DNA from: Cyclobacterium qasimii M12-11B
Lineage (GTDB): Bacteria > Bacteroidota > Bacteroidia > Cytophagales > Cyclobacteriaceae
Length of the DNA: 64,000 bases
NCBI RefSeq assembly: GCF_000427295.1
Contig: NZ_ATNM01000035.1
Span: 37,520 to 101,519 of the forward strand
Direction: 5' to 3'
Shown: in pieces, positions 18,774 through 26,891 of the stretch
How the letters are laid out: each line of letters starts with the position of its first letter
How positions within the stretch are numbered: position 1 is the stretch's first letter
Notes under the pieces: model-generated
Databases searched by the model: none
Told to the model about the DNA's origin: nothing
The model's input: the letters and a program-made list of their open reading frames with translations, nothing else
Made by a program: the position numbers and the translations under genes

Positions 18774-19052
18774 ATGGCTTTTTATATTCAAAACAGAGAT
18801 AATTGGACTGATTTTACTTGGGATGGCAAGAAAGTGCTTTTGAAATTAAGTGAAATCGGGCACTTGCAAGGAAAACTTCTAGATTGGATTGAAAATGAAA
18901 TAGAAGTTGACCCTGTTCTTAAAGCGGCAATGGCACATTTATGGTTTGTTACCATCCACCCATTTGAAGATGGAAATGGTAGAAAAACGAGGGCAATTAC
19001 TGAAATGATATTGGCTCGCTCAGACAGGCAATACGCTACCAAAAAGTTTTAG
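18774..19052 (+). pseudogene. Fic relic with internal deletion
   Basis: A 92-residue frame made of the first ~34 residues of a Fic protein (MAFYIQNRDNWTDFTWDGKK) joined in frame to its core helix (DWIENEIEV) and the HPFEDGNGRKTR catalytic loop. Compared with the near-identical gene at 25201, about 148 residues are missing, including the inhibitory SSEIEGE motif. The junction lies at a short shared sequence (GGAAAACT...TTGG versus GAAACTTCTAGATTGG), consistent with micro-homology deletion. The C-terminus is also lost. AMP-transferase activity is unlikely, although the catalytic loop is intact and its inhibitor is gone. Confidence 0.7.
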
Positions 19053-19118
19053 AGAAACCTACTAATATGAAAAATGAGTATAAAGAAGAAATTTCGTATA
19101 TTTATTAAAAATCAGAGT

Positions 19119-19358
19119 ATGACACATGCGGAACGCCATATTGTGGAAACTTATTCAGCACTTTTTGAAAGTTTAAGTGCTGTAAGTAAATTGGAATTGC
19201 TCGAACGGCTTACAAATTCTATTAAGAAAGGCAGAAGGTTTGATGAAAAAGATTTTTTCAGTTCTTTCGGGGGATTTGCATCAGATAAGCCGGCAGAAGA
19301 AATTAATAAGGATATTAGGGAAAGCAGAAAGTTCAGAACAAAAGATTTGAATTTGTAA
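19119..19358 (+). CDS. Antitoxin of a PIN-type module
   Basis: A 79-residue protein starting MTHAERH. The ATG at 19119 is preferred because it aligns with the relic copy at 47807; a longer frame from 19074 is possible. It has an N-terminal helical segment and a charged C-terminus (NKDIRESRKFRTKDL), as in VapB-like antitoxins whose tail wraps the toxin. It ends three bases before the PIN toxin gene, so the two are co-transcribed. No DNA-binding motif is obvious. Confidence 0.65.
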   Translation: MTHAERHIVETYSALFESLSAVSKLELLERLTNSIKKGRRFDEKDFFSSFGGFASDKPAEEINKDIRESRKFRTKDLNL

Positions 19359-19361
19359 CAT

Positions 19362-19766
19362 ATGCAATATTTGCTAGACACGAATATTTGCATATTTTTT
19401 CTGCGTGGAAAACTTAATCTTGATGGAATTATCCGGAAGAAAGGCCTTGAAAATTGTTTTATTTCCGAAATAACAGTTTTTGAACTCAAATACGGAGCGG
19501 AAAACAGCGATAATCCTAAAAGGTCACACAAAGCCGTTGACAAATTTGTAAGAGGACTGACAATAATTCCAATCTTTGGGATTGTAGATCAGTATGCACT
19601 TAACAAGGTCTATCTACGTAAAAAAGGAACGCCTCTACACGATGAGTTTGATTTGATAATTGGGGTTACTGCACTTGCAAATGAAATGACTTTAGTAACC
19701 GACAACGTAAAAGATTTCCGACATATTAAAAACTTAAAGTTAGAAAACTGGGTAGAAAGAAAATAA
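19362..19766 (+). CDS. vapC: VapC-type PIN-domain toxin
   Basis: A 134-residue PIN-domain protein. Visible acidic residues are Asp6 in YLLDTNI, Glu in ISEITVFEL, and the C-terminal DEFDLIIGVTAL and LVTDNVKDF blocks. This is the standard order for VapC-like RNases that cut tRNA or rRNA in a Mg-dependent way. It is directly downstream of its antitoxin. A worn second copy of the pair is at 47.8-48.1 kb. In an integron such modules act as array-stabilising elements, which is established for other genera. Confidence 0.85.
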   Translation: MQYLLDTNICIFFLRGKLNLDGIIRKKGLENCFISEITVFELKYGAENSDNPKRSHKAVDKFVRGLTIIPIFGIVDQYALNKVYLRKKGTPLHDEFDLIIGVTALANEMTLVTDNVKDFRHIKNLKLENWVERK

Positions 19767-19784
19767 CCTCCCTGTTCACAAATA

Positions 19785-19825
19785 ACACCTCCCAAAGAAA
19801 TTGAAAAAGCGAGTAGGTTGATAGA
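19785..19825 (+). pseudogene. HigB-like 3' fragment
   Basis: 41 bases almost identical to the end of the HigB-type toxin gene at 22228-22268 (reading PPKEIEKASRLID). It is a scrap of another RelE/HigB copy left between VapC and the next gene. Confidence 0.55.
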
Positions 19826-19837
19826 CTCAATTATAAA

Positions 19838-20170
19838 ATGGCAAAGCAGAATCCTTGGATAATCGGAATATTAGGGCTTGGCGTTTTTCTATACCTGGCG
19901 TGGAATAATTTTGAAATACCCTTTGCTCCTTGGACAAAAACAGCAGAAATAAAAGCTGTAATTACAGAAAATGCACTTGGGTATGGACCCAAAGGAATGG
20001 GATTTGTTCAAATTATCACAATAACCTATCAAGTTGGAGATTCAGTCTATGTCCAGAAGGAAAAACTTTCTCAGAGAGTCAATAAAAAAGAAGTAGGATC
20101 GAAGGTTTTAATTGAATATGCTATAAATAATCCTGGTAATTTCGAAATCAAAGGTTTTTTGAAGCATTGA
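19838..20170 (+). CDS. Small membrane-anchored DUF3592-like protein
   Basis: A 110-residue protein with one N-terminal transmembrane helix (PWIIGILGLGVFLYLAW) and a beta-rich remainder (VITENALGYG, ITITYQVGD, KVLIEY). The pattern resembles DUF3592-type small membrane proteins. Function unknown. It is not followed directly by an attC but by a gene fragment and then site A4. Confidence 0.5.
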   Translation: MAKQNPWIIGILGLGVFLYLAWNNFEIPFAPWTKTAEIKAVITENALGYGPKGMGFVQIITITYQVGDSVYVQKEKLSQRVNKKEVGSKVLIEYAINNPGNFEIKGFLKH

Positions 20171-20251
20171 ATTAATATTTTCATCAAATAACATTATATA
20201 TCTATATGGAAAAAGGTGGTTTCATTCCTGTTCATATAGTTGTTTGAGTAG

Positions 20252-20386
20252 AAGGGTTATTATTTGGATGAAAGAGGAATTAGAAACAATAATGAAAGCA
20301 CATTGGTAGCATTTGCAGTAGCGCAAAGTTTACCTGAGCAAAGGGATTTGATGATTAAACTGATAGTAAACCTGATAAAGAACTGA
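20252..20386 (+). pseudogene. C-terminal fragment of an unknown protein
   Basis: An open frame of 44 codons without an upstream start, reading LDERGIRNNNESTLVAFAVAQ and ending in LIVNLIKN just before attC A4. It looks like the 3' end of a cassette gene whose front was lost. The family is not recognised. Confidence 0.35.
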
Positions 20387-20515
20387 GTCTAACATCACCA
20401 TGGATACAGCGGGCGGTTCCGATTAAATAGAAAAATCAGAATTTTAATGAGCTAGGAGTAAGTTGGGAGCCAACGTTTCCAAATGCCCACCTTCCCAGGT
20501 TGAATCCCATTATGG
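20387..20515 (+). other. attC site, type A, right core mutated
   Basis: 129 bases. Left core GTCTAAC; the right core reads ATTATGG, with the first G of the cleavage point changed to A. The arms are weaker (GCGGGC/GCCCAC, TGGAT/CCCAGG). No upstream GTTAGAC was found, so the original cassette start has been lost. The site is likely inactive. Confidence 0.75.
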
Positions 20516-20539
20516 CACATTATAGAAAGACCGAGCTAA

Positions 20540-21723
20540 ATGACAAACATTCGATTTAGAAAGAGGGAAATATCCATTCGGAATATCGGTCCACAGAGAT
20601 TTTGGATTGGAGTTCTTGCAGGACTGATTTCAACGACTTCAATTTCATTGTTTTTAAATCATTCAAGAGAAGTTCTTCGTTTATTAACAAGTTTGCAAGC
20701 TGACTTGCTGATTTTAGAAGAAAATGAACTTCTATTTTTCAATTATTTCTTCTCATTCCTTTCTTCTGTATTGGGACTTTCAATCACAATATGGATTTGG
20801 ATGCTGAATAAAAACAAAATCGAAGAAAGGACAGAATTTACAAACAGCTTTCCGGAACGAATGCTTTATTAATAATCTGGGTCATTCTGATGATAATATC
20901 TCGTTTTGGTTCAATCCTACCTATAGTTTTATTTGGCACCCCAGGTTACGACAACCATTTAAATCTTTATGAAGAATATTGGATACTTTTTGTTTTGATA
21001 CCAATCGTCGTATTTATGCAAAGTTGGTTTACGGTTAGGCTTGTTTACCAAGCAGGAAGATGGATTTTTTCAACGTTCCTTCTCTGTATGCTGACTGCAT
21101 TCGTACTACAATTAACGACTACAGTAAGTCAAGAAAAACTCAATCTTGCATACCATCAAAGGTTTGAAAGGGATTACAATTATATCGACCAAGAAATAAG
21201 GATTGCCAAGGAAAAATATGGAATTGACTATAGTGAGCAGACTGTTGAAATTTTGAAAAAACAGGTTACAGAAAGTTCTGTCAAACAGGTTGAAAGTGTT
21301 AAAAAGGCATTTTTTGGCGACAGGCCTGTTACATTGGACACGATAATTCTTCAAAAAATAATAATCAGAAATTACAAGGAAGGTGGTAGGTATTATTACA
21401 AAAGAAACGCAATTGAAAATTGGCGGTATGCATTACCTATTGACATTTTAAAACAACTAAGCTATTTTGACCAGAACGCTAAGGAAACAAAGGAGCTTCT
21501 TGAAGTTCTAAAAGAAATGATTGATTTGGTTAATACACCAGAAATACATTGGCAAGAATATCAAAATTTCACTGAAACAGAAAGACGTAGAAGTTTAGGA
21601 GCAAGATATAATATACCTGACCCATTAATAGAACAGTTAAAAAAAGTTCAGACCCGGCTTTTGGAAGACGACCTATATTCTGACTTTTTCAAAAATTTAC
21701 AAGCAATAAAAGATAGAGAATGA
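20540..21723 (+). pseudogene. Polytopic membrane protein with a frameshift
   Basis: Two overlapping frames make one protein of ~394 residues. The first (20540-20872) has two helices (WIGVLAGLISTTSISLF and FNYFFSFLSSVLGLSITIW). The second is open from before 20866, reading ALLIIWVILMIISRF, and carries two or three more helices then a ~170-residue soluble helical tail (SEQTVEILKKQ...). The shift is near 20845-20860, where a one-base loss or two-base gain joins LSGTNALLIIW. The family is not recognised. The cassette start (TTATGGCAC) and the left-core-like GTGCCACAATAAC at 21731 match if three bases were lost, so this was probably one cassette. Confidence 0.6.
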
Positions 21724-21730
21724 AAGGAAT

Positions 21731-21951
21731 AAGGTGCCACAATAACCAAGCATTCTGACGGTTGGCCCTTCGACCCTTCGGCACCCTTCGACTCCGCTCA
21801 GGGGCCGTGCTCAGGGACCACAGGTTCAGGGTTAAGATTATTGTATCGAGACGAAATACTTAATTTAACAAATAATAATATGCCGATAGGGGTTACTCAT
21901 CAACAAATTTTAAATTTTGAAAATAGTAACTTTTAAGTTACATTTACGTCT
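21731..21951. repeat. Degenerate attC left half fused to dispersed repeat D, copy 1
   Basis: A left-core-like CACAATAAC is followed by CAAGCATTCTGACGG and then repeat D, a string of CTTCG/CTCAGG words (CTTCGACCCTTCGG, GGGGCCGTGCTCAGG). The remainder is AT-rich with TATGCCGATAGG. The same junction occurs at 23225 (CAAGTATTCTGACGG). No gene is present. Confidence 0.5.
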
Positions 21952-22320
21952 ATGGATAAAGTAAGGGAAGTCATAGCCTACCAAGACCATTTTGAGAAAT
22001 TTCTGAGAAAACAAACGGAAAAAGTTCAAAATAAAATCTACAAGGTGATTGAGGCTATTGAAACCCTGGAAAGAGTACCTAAAACTTACTTAAAACCTAT
22101 CAAGACCAAGAAAGGGTTATTTGAAGCCCGTATTCAGTTGGGTTCAAATATTTGGAGGGTATTTTGTTTTTTTGACGAAGGCAAGCTTGTTGTTTTATTA
22201 AATGGCTTTCAAAAGAAATCACAAAAAACACCTCCCAAGGAAATTGAAAAAGCGAGTAGGTTGATGGACCAATACTTTTCCGAAAAAGAATCAGAAAATA
22301 AGAAAAGGACGAAACCATGA
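21952..22320 (+). CDS. higB: HigB/RelE-type toxin (Gp49-like)
   Basis: A 122-residue basic protein of the phage-derived Gp49/HigB family (PF05973). Conserved pattern visible: VPKTYLKPIKTKKGLFEARIQ, then NIWRVFCFFDEGKLVVLLNGFQKKSQKTP, the Arg/Phe strands and Gly-Phe-x-Lys-Lys-x-x-x-Thr-Pro signature of the ribosome-dependent mRNases. Toxin first, antitoxin second, with a four-base ATGA overlap, is the usual HigBA order. It lies in a cassette that ends at attC A5. Confidence 0.87.
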   Translation: MDKVREVIAYQDHFEKFLRKQTEKVQNKIYKVIEAIETLERVPKTYLKPIKTKKGLFEARIQLGSNIWRVFCFFDEGKLVVLLNGFQKKSQKTPPKEIEKASRLMDQYFSEKESENKKRTKP

Positions 22321-22607
22321 ATACGAAAAGCTGGAAAGACATAAAAGAGGATGTGTATGGAATGAAAGGCACACCCAGAAGAGATGAACTTGATAGAGAT
22401 TTTGAATCCTTTAAAATCGGTGTATTATTGAAGAAAGCCAGAGAGGATAAGAATTTGACCCAGGAACAACTGGCAGAATTAGTAGATAAGAAAAGAACCT
22501 ATATTTCAAGAGTTGAAAATAACGGAAGCAACCTCACTCTAAAAACGCTCTTCGACATAGTAGAAAAAGGATTGGGAGGAAAAGTCAAAATTACTATTGA
22601 AGTTTGA
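22317..22607 (+). CDS. higA: HigA-type Xre antitoxin
   Basis: A 96-residue protein with a helix-turn-helix of the Xre/Cro type at residues ~40-90 (LTQEQLAELVDKKRTYISRVENNGSN). Its start overlaps the toxin stop by four bases. It should neutralise HigB and repress its own promoter. The 5' ~40 residues are charged and probably toxin-binding. The stop is 17 bases before the left core of attC A5. Confidence 0.87.
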   Translation: MNTKSWKDIKEDVYGMKGTPRRDELDRDFESFKIGVLLKKAREDKNLTQEQLAELVDKKRTYISRVENNGSNLTLKTLFDIVEKGLGGKVKITIEV

Positions 22608-22624
22608 CAACAAAAAAATACGCG

Positions 22625-22755
22625 ATATAACCTCACCATGGATACAGCGGACGATTCCGATTAAATAGCAAAATCAATAGCTTTAGAAGGTTAGGGATAG
22701 TTTGGAAGGGATCGCTTCCAAATGCCCTCCGGCTCAAAGTTGAACCCCGTTGTGG
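22625..22755 (+). other. attC site, type A (HigBA cassette)
   Basis: 131 bases: left core ATATAAC, right core GTTGTGG. Arms TGGATACAGCGG and CCTCCGGCTCA are partly eroded. The left core with one more base (GATATAAC) is complementary to GTTATATC at 18231, not to the immediately preceding site, suggesting a 3.7-kb insertion into the HigBA cassette. Confidence 0.78.
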
Positions 22756-22768
22756 TGCATTATCTGCA

Positions 22769-23218
22769 ATGATGAACAAAATTACAATACTTGCTCTTGC
22801 CTTAACGCTACATTCCTGCGCAACTAGCACATCGGAACAAAAATCTAACGTCTTAGAACTTGAGATTGATACGCCATTATTAATCGAATTCGAGACTCAA
22901 GAAACTGAGCTCAGTGATGCACTCGATTTAATTATTGGACATTTAAGGGCAAAGAATGCTCCTCTTGACAGCCTTTATCTAATGGGATATCAAACTGACT
23001 CGATACCATGGAAATTTGATATAGGCCACTATCAGAATTTTGTCTCAAGAGCCCTTGTTATGCAAGGTAATGCTAGGGTTGATTCGATTCTGAAATATGA
23101 TACAGTTGAATTTATGGAGCCGATCTATATCCCACCAACAGGAAACTTAAGTGGTTATGAGAGATTCATTCTCTATAACCCTGAAACTGGTGAACTCAAT
23201 GACTTCTTATATCAATGA
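22769..23218 (+). CDS. Hypothetical lipoprotein
   Basis: A 149-residue lipoprotein: MMNKITILALALTLHSC gives a short signal peptide with lipobox. The mature part contains a helix (DALDLIIGHLRAKNAPLDSLY) and ends with YIPPTGNLSGYERFILYN. The family is not recognised. It starts 13 bases after the right core of attC A5 and is followed by the worn site at 23225, so it is a cassette gene. Confidence 0.5.
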   Translation: MMNKITILALALTLHSCATSTSEQKSNVLELEIDTPLLIEFETQETELSDALDLIIGHLRAKNAPLDSLYLMGYQTDSIPWKFDIGHYQNFVSRALVMQGNARVDSILKYDTVEFMEPIYIPPTGNLSGYERFILYNPETGELNDFLYQ

Positions 23219-23224
23219 AAAGTG

Positions 23225-23683
23225 AACGCATGCCAATTACCAAGTATTCTGACGGCTGGCCCTTCGACCCTTCGGCACCCTTCGACTCCGCTCAGGGGCC
23301 GTGCTCAGGGACCATACTCAAGGTCCAGCTCATCGTATCGGGAATTAGGGTTAGTATGGGAATGGTTTTCCCTCTTTTGTTTTTTCAGATGATTAAGGCA
23401 ACTTTTCTGATGGCTTAATTGCGAGTTTTAGGCTATTTTTACCATTTTAAAATACCTTTCCCATTAAGCTATTTGATCCTTACTGTTTTGCTTCTAAACC
23501 TTTATGCAACTCAAAGAGATCTAACTGGAAAGTCATTTTATAGCCATTTTCATTAGAAAGGTGGTCTTTCCCTTAGATTCTTTGACCGAAACACTTAATT
23601 TGATGAATAATATGCCGAGGCGGTTGGGGGCATAGGTCATTACTCAACTCGAAGGCTAAATAGATATATACAGTTGTTGTGGG
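23225..23683. repeat. Worn attC left half with dispersed repeat D, copy 2
   Basis: Starts with ATTACCAAGTATTCTGACGG, similar to the junction at 21739. Repeat D follows with the conserved tail CTCTTTTGTTTTTTCAGAT and CAACTTTTCTGATGG. Near the end a GTTGTGGG (23676) forms a cassette-start-like core that is complementary over eight bases to the left core of attC B4 (CCCACAAC). No credible gene is present. Confidence 0.5.
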
Positions 23684-23728
23684 CAATTAAAATGAGACTG
23701 ATAATAAATAAAACAACCAGACTCAGAC

Positions 23729-24010
23729 GTGAAAAGTTTAATGATTTCCGATTCTGAAGTTGGAGTATATCTGTTTGGATCCTATAAGGAATCTGATTCA
23801 CCTGCAATTTGGAACAATTGGTTTGAGAAGGTTGAATATGCAATTGAAGCTTCACAAGAATAGGGTGTTAATCAAAATGATTGGCAAGAAATACCACAGC
23901 CTTTGGAAAATTGCCAATACGATTGGATAGCGCCAGTAAGAGTGAAAGGGCGAGAAATTGGAAATCCTGAATGGGGCAAATTTGAAAGATTTCAAACGGA
24001 GTATGGATAG
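23729..24010 (+). pseudogene. Hypothetical frame interrupted by TAG
   Basis: 94 codons from a GTG at 23729 to a TAG at 24008, with an in-frame TAG at 23861-23863. The product would read VYLFGSYKESDSPAIWNNWF before the stop and GNPEWGKFERFQTEYG after it. Both parts look like real protein rich in Trp, Glu and Asn. No family is recognised. It is the first gene of the cassette starting at 23676. Confidence 0.35.
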
Positions 24011-24025
24011 AAATCAAAACTTGAT

Positions 24026-24454
24026 ATGAATAAGCTAAATTTTGAAATAAGAAAAGACCTGGTTAATGATAATTTCACAATATTTTCGACACAAATAATT
24101 ATTGACGGCAGAAACCTGATTGATTCATTAAAAGACTATGAACTGCGATTTGTGGAAAAAGGTAGTGAAAATATTGCAGGAGCTTATGACGGACTTGACC
24201 CAAAAGTTCTTTTTGCAAACTTGACAAATTCCGAGGACGAAGAAAATTCAAAGGAAGATAAATCAGATATACTTGATTGTGACTGTGGTTCACGAGGCTG
24301 TTGGACTTTTATGATTAAAGTAATTGAAAAACAAGATACCGTGATTTGGACTGGATTTGAACAAATTCATCTAGGCAAAAATTCTGCGAATTTTTGGGAT
24401 TATTCTGATTTTAAGGATTTTGAATTCAATAAAAAGAATATTTTAAGAAACTAA
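24026..24454 (+). CDS. Small protein with Cys-x-Cys-Gly...Cys motif
   Basis: A 142-residue acidic protein without signal peptide. A DCDCGSRGCW segment near residue 92 could bind a metal such as zinc. The rest is beta-rich with alternating hydrophobic residues (FEIRKDLVNDNFTIF, WTFMIKVIEKQDTVIW). Small acidic single-domain proteins of this kind are often immunity or antitoxin-like, but no family is recognised. It ends 16 bases before the attC B4 left core. Confidence 0.5.
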   Translation: MNKLNFEIRKDLVNDNFTIFSTQIIIDGRNLIDSLKDYELRFVEKGSENIAGAYDGLDPKVLFANLTNSEDEENSKEDKSDILDCDCGSRGCWTFMIKVIEKQDTVIWTGFEQIHLGKNSANFWDYSDFKDFEFNKKNILRN

Positions 24455-24470
24455 ATGAACTATTAACTAC

Positions 24471-24599
24471 CCACAACAATGTTTAAAAATATTAGCTGAG
24501 AAAGTAGTGAATTCAGGGGGTGTAGCCGATTAAAATTTTCTATAACTTGACAGAAAAGTGCCACGCAGTCGGCTACTATTCTTATGTGTGCCGTTATTG
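24471..24599 (+). other. attC site, type B (last complete site of the main array)
   Basis: 129 bases, very close to the site at 11385: AATATTAGCTGA pairs with TCGGCTACTATT, left core CCACAAC, right core GTTATTG. Two copies of one attC type 13 kb apart suggest cassettes from the same source. Confidence 0.82.
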
Positions 24600-25200
24600 T
24601 GCCACGAAGCTGTGGTAATTCAGAAGGGTTAAATCCTACCTAAATAATTTGCTGTTTATTTAGAAGGGCTATTGACAGTTAAACTCGGAAGGGTTAGGTT
24701 TCTGCTTGAGCTACGAATGCTCAAATGTGCAAGCTATAATACATAAGCGTGAACCCAGAGTAGCTTCGAGAAGTGTAACTGTAGATAGGAGCGTTTCGAT
24801 TCCGATTTTTCGGGAAACTCTTGATTATTTCATGGATTAACAGCAATGTGAAGTGCCATGGTCCACCGGAGGTATTGGGGTGGGGTGGTTATAGATGGAT
24901 TATCTCTATGCTTGGAAGATTTATTTGAAAAGCATATAAATAAGGCTATCGGTTAGTCGTATGAGGGGAAAATTTCCTTTGTTTAACAGGATACGGTTTG
25001 AAGAAAGGGACGCGGGTAGTCTGCTTCTTATTATTATCTTAATAGGTAGTAATAATGTAGGCTATCAGGGGCTACTCTACCCAACAATCAAAAAAAGCAG
25101 GACAGTGCGGAGTATTGCATGCTTATTTGGAGCAAAAATTGCGGAGAATATATGAATTGCGGAGAATAGGGGGTATATTAACCGCATAATTTGCGGAGAT
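24600..25200 (+). repeat. Dispersed repeat R, copy 2 (possible group II intron relic)
   Basis: About 600 non-coding bases before the Fic gene. Parts recur at 18565, 26335 and 27206 (e.g. GTAGCTTCGAGAA, CAATGTGAAGTGCCATGGTC, GGCTATCGG). Around 24954-25000 AGTCGTAT and ATACGGTT can pair over eight bases flanking a GGGGAAAA loop, reminiscent of group II intron domain V. Further downstream comes a hairpin (TTATTATTA/TAGTAATAA) and CTACTCTACCC, similar to an intron 3' end. There is no reverse transcriptase. The intron reading is inference; the repeat itself is clear. A short frame at 24961 is not conserved as protein. Confidence 0.4.
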
Positions 25201-26323
25201 ATGGCTTTATACATTCATAACAGAGATAATTGGACTGATTTTACTTGGGATAGCAAGAAAGTGCTTTTGAAATTAAGTGAAACCAGACACTTACAAGGAA
25301 AACTGTTGGGACGGATGGAATCGCTTGGTTTTGATTTACAGAATGAAGCAATTCTGAATACCCTAACACTAGAAATTGTAAAGTCATCTGAAATCGAAGG
25401 AGAAATCCTAGAAACAGAACAAGTGCGTTCTTCCATTGCACGTAGACTTGGAATTGACATTGCAGGTGCAATCGAATCGGAAAGGCATATTGATGGCATT
25501 GTAGAAATGATGTTGGATGCAACGCAGCGATATGATTTGCCTCTCACAAAAGAACGATTATTTGGATGGCATTCAGCACTTTTCCCAACTGGTTGGAGTA
25601 ACCTATTTAAAATAACGGTAGCGGATTGGAGAAAAGACACTAAAGGTTCTATGCAAGTTGTGGCGGGACCATTGGGTAAGGAAAAGGTCCATTTTGAAGC
25701 TCCAGCTGCAGAGCGGATAGACTATGAAATGGAGAAACTTCTAGATTGGATTGAAAATGAAATAGAAGTTGACCCTGTTCTTAAAGCGGCAATTGCACAT
25801 TTATGGTTTGTTACCATACACCCATTTGAAGATGGAAATGGTAGAATAACGAGGGCAATTACTGAAATGATATTGGCTCGCTCAGACAATAGCGTTAAAA
25901 GATTTTATAGCATGTCGGCCCAAATTAGGGTTGAGCGGAAACAATACTATGGCGTTTTTAGAAAGAACACAGAAAGGAAATTCTGAAATAACAGAATGGA
26001 TTTTGTGGTTTTTAGCATGTTTGCAGGAGGCAATAAAGGCAACTTATGTTGTACTTCAAAAGGTACTTCAGAAAGCTGAATTTTGGAAAATGCATGCTGC
26101 AACCATTTTAAATGAACGTCAGCAAAAAATGATTAATAGATTATTTAACGGATTTACAGGAAAACTTACCACCACAAAATGGGGCAAGATTTGTAAATGC
26201 TCTCAAGATACTGCCTTAAGAGATATTCAAGATTTGATTAAGAAAAATATATTACACAAAGATCCAAGTGGTGGAAGAAGTACCAATTACGAATTGGTAG
26301 AAATGCCAGCTACCAACAATTAA
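25201..26323 (+). pseudogene. Fic AMP-transferase with frameshift
   Basis: The 261-residue frame 25201-25986 and the overlapping frame ending at 26323 together encode a complete Fic protein of ~370 residues. It has an N-terminal domain with inhibitory SSEIEGE (S-x-x-x-E-G, class II), the core motif HPFEDGNGRITR near residue 206, and a C-terminal winged-helix-like part (TALRDIQDLIKKNIL, SGGRSTNYEL). The shift is at GTTTTTAGAAAG near 25952-25958: with four T instead of five the protein reads V-L-E-R-T-Q-K-G-N as in relatives. Either a sequencing error or phase-variable inactivation. Fic proteins attach AMP to target proteins. A deleted copy lies at 18774. Confidence 0.82.
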
Positions 26324-26334
26324 GCTACAATGTT

Positions 26335-26650
26335 GAGCGTCAGATTATCAGCAATGTGAAGTGCCATGGTCTACCGGAGTCATAGGGGTGGCGTGGTTAT
26401 AGAGGGATTATACCTATGCTTGGTAGATTCATGTGAAAAGCAAATAAAGAAGGCTATCGGCAAGCCGTAGGATGGAAAACTTGATAGCTTGTTCTGTATT
26501 TTACAGGATACTGTTTGATGAAGGGGTTGCTGATAATTATCTTCTTATTATTTTTAGAGGTATTAATAAAGTAGGCTATCAGGCGCTACTCTACTGAGCA
26601 AGCCCTACACTAGTGAATATTCTCCAACTTATTACAAAAAAACAAGTATC
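26335..26650 (+). repeat. Dispersed repeat R, copy 3
   Basis: Non-coding. Shares CAATGTGAAGTGCCATGGTC, TATGCTTGG, AAGGCTATCGG, TTTACAGGATAC and CTACTCTAC with copy 2, with a more divergent centre. It precedes the ParDE-like pair, so all three copies sit directly upstream of toxin-type genes. Confidence 0.5.
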
Positions 26651-26657
26651 TTAGAAT

Positions 26658-26891
26658 ATGGTAACTGACGAACATAAAAATAGGCTTATCGAAAAAATTA
26701 AATCAATCCATGACAAGGATATCATTGATGAAATTTATAGGCTTCTTAAGGTTGACTTTGACGATCCGGTTTATGTGACAAATGAAAAACAAAAAGCTGA
26801 AATAGCTGAAGCCAGAAAACAAATCGAAAAAGGAGAAGGAATTGATTCTGAAGAAGTTTTCAAAAATGTGCGTAAATGGCTAAAAAAATAA
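26658..26891 (+). CDS. Antitoxin of RelE/ParE pair
   Basis: A 77-residue protein with a helical N-terminus (NRLIEKIKSIHDKDIIDEIYRLLKV) and a charged tail KQIEKGEGIDSEEVFKNVRKWLKK. The tail ending is common in Bacteroidota RelB/ParD-like antitoxins. It overlaps the toxin gene by 16 bases, so the two are coupled. Toxin binding is by family analogy. Confidence 0.75.
   Translation: MVTDEHKNRLIEKIKSIHDKDIIDEIYRLLKVDFDDPVYVTNEKQKAEIAEARKQIEKGEGIDSEEVFKNVRKWLKK

Larger units (their letters stand above)
8534..24599 (+). mobile_element. Integron-like gene cassette array (no integrase seen)
   Basis: Nine full-length attC-like sites (9258, 10083, 11385, 14765, 15659, 17553, 20387, 22625 and 24471) separate plus-strand genes. 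For the first six cassettes the start sequence is the exact reverse complement of the left core of that cassette's own attC: GTTATGGAC/GTCCATAAC, GTTAGCAGA/TCTGCTAAC, GTTGGGCAC/GTGCCCAAC, GTTACAAGC/GCTTGTAAC, GTTATGCATA/TATGCATAAC and GTTAGCGGTA/TACCGCTAAC. This follows from the known chemistry of cassette recombination (cut between G and TT) and is very unlikely by chance. From 17,676 onward the register is disturbed by insertions and deletions. No tyrosine recombinase lies in the window, so this is a CALIN or a distal part of a larger integron. Confidence 0.85.

Noticed and set aside
24961..25155. Short protein MRGKFPLFNRIRFEE...
   Set aside because: It is inside repeat R; other copies shift frame and carry stops, so the conservation is at RNA or DNA level.
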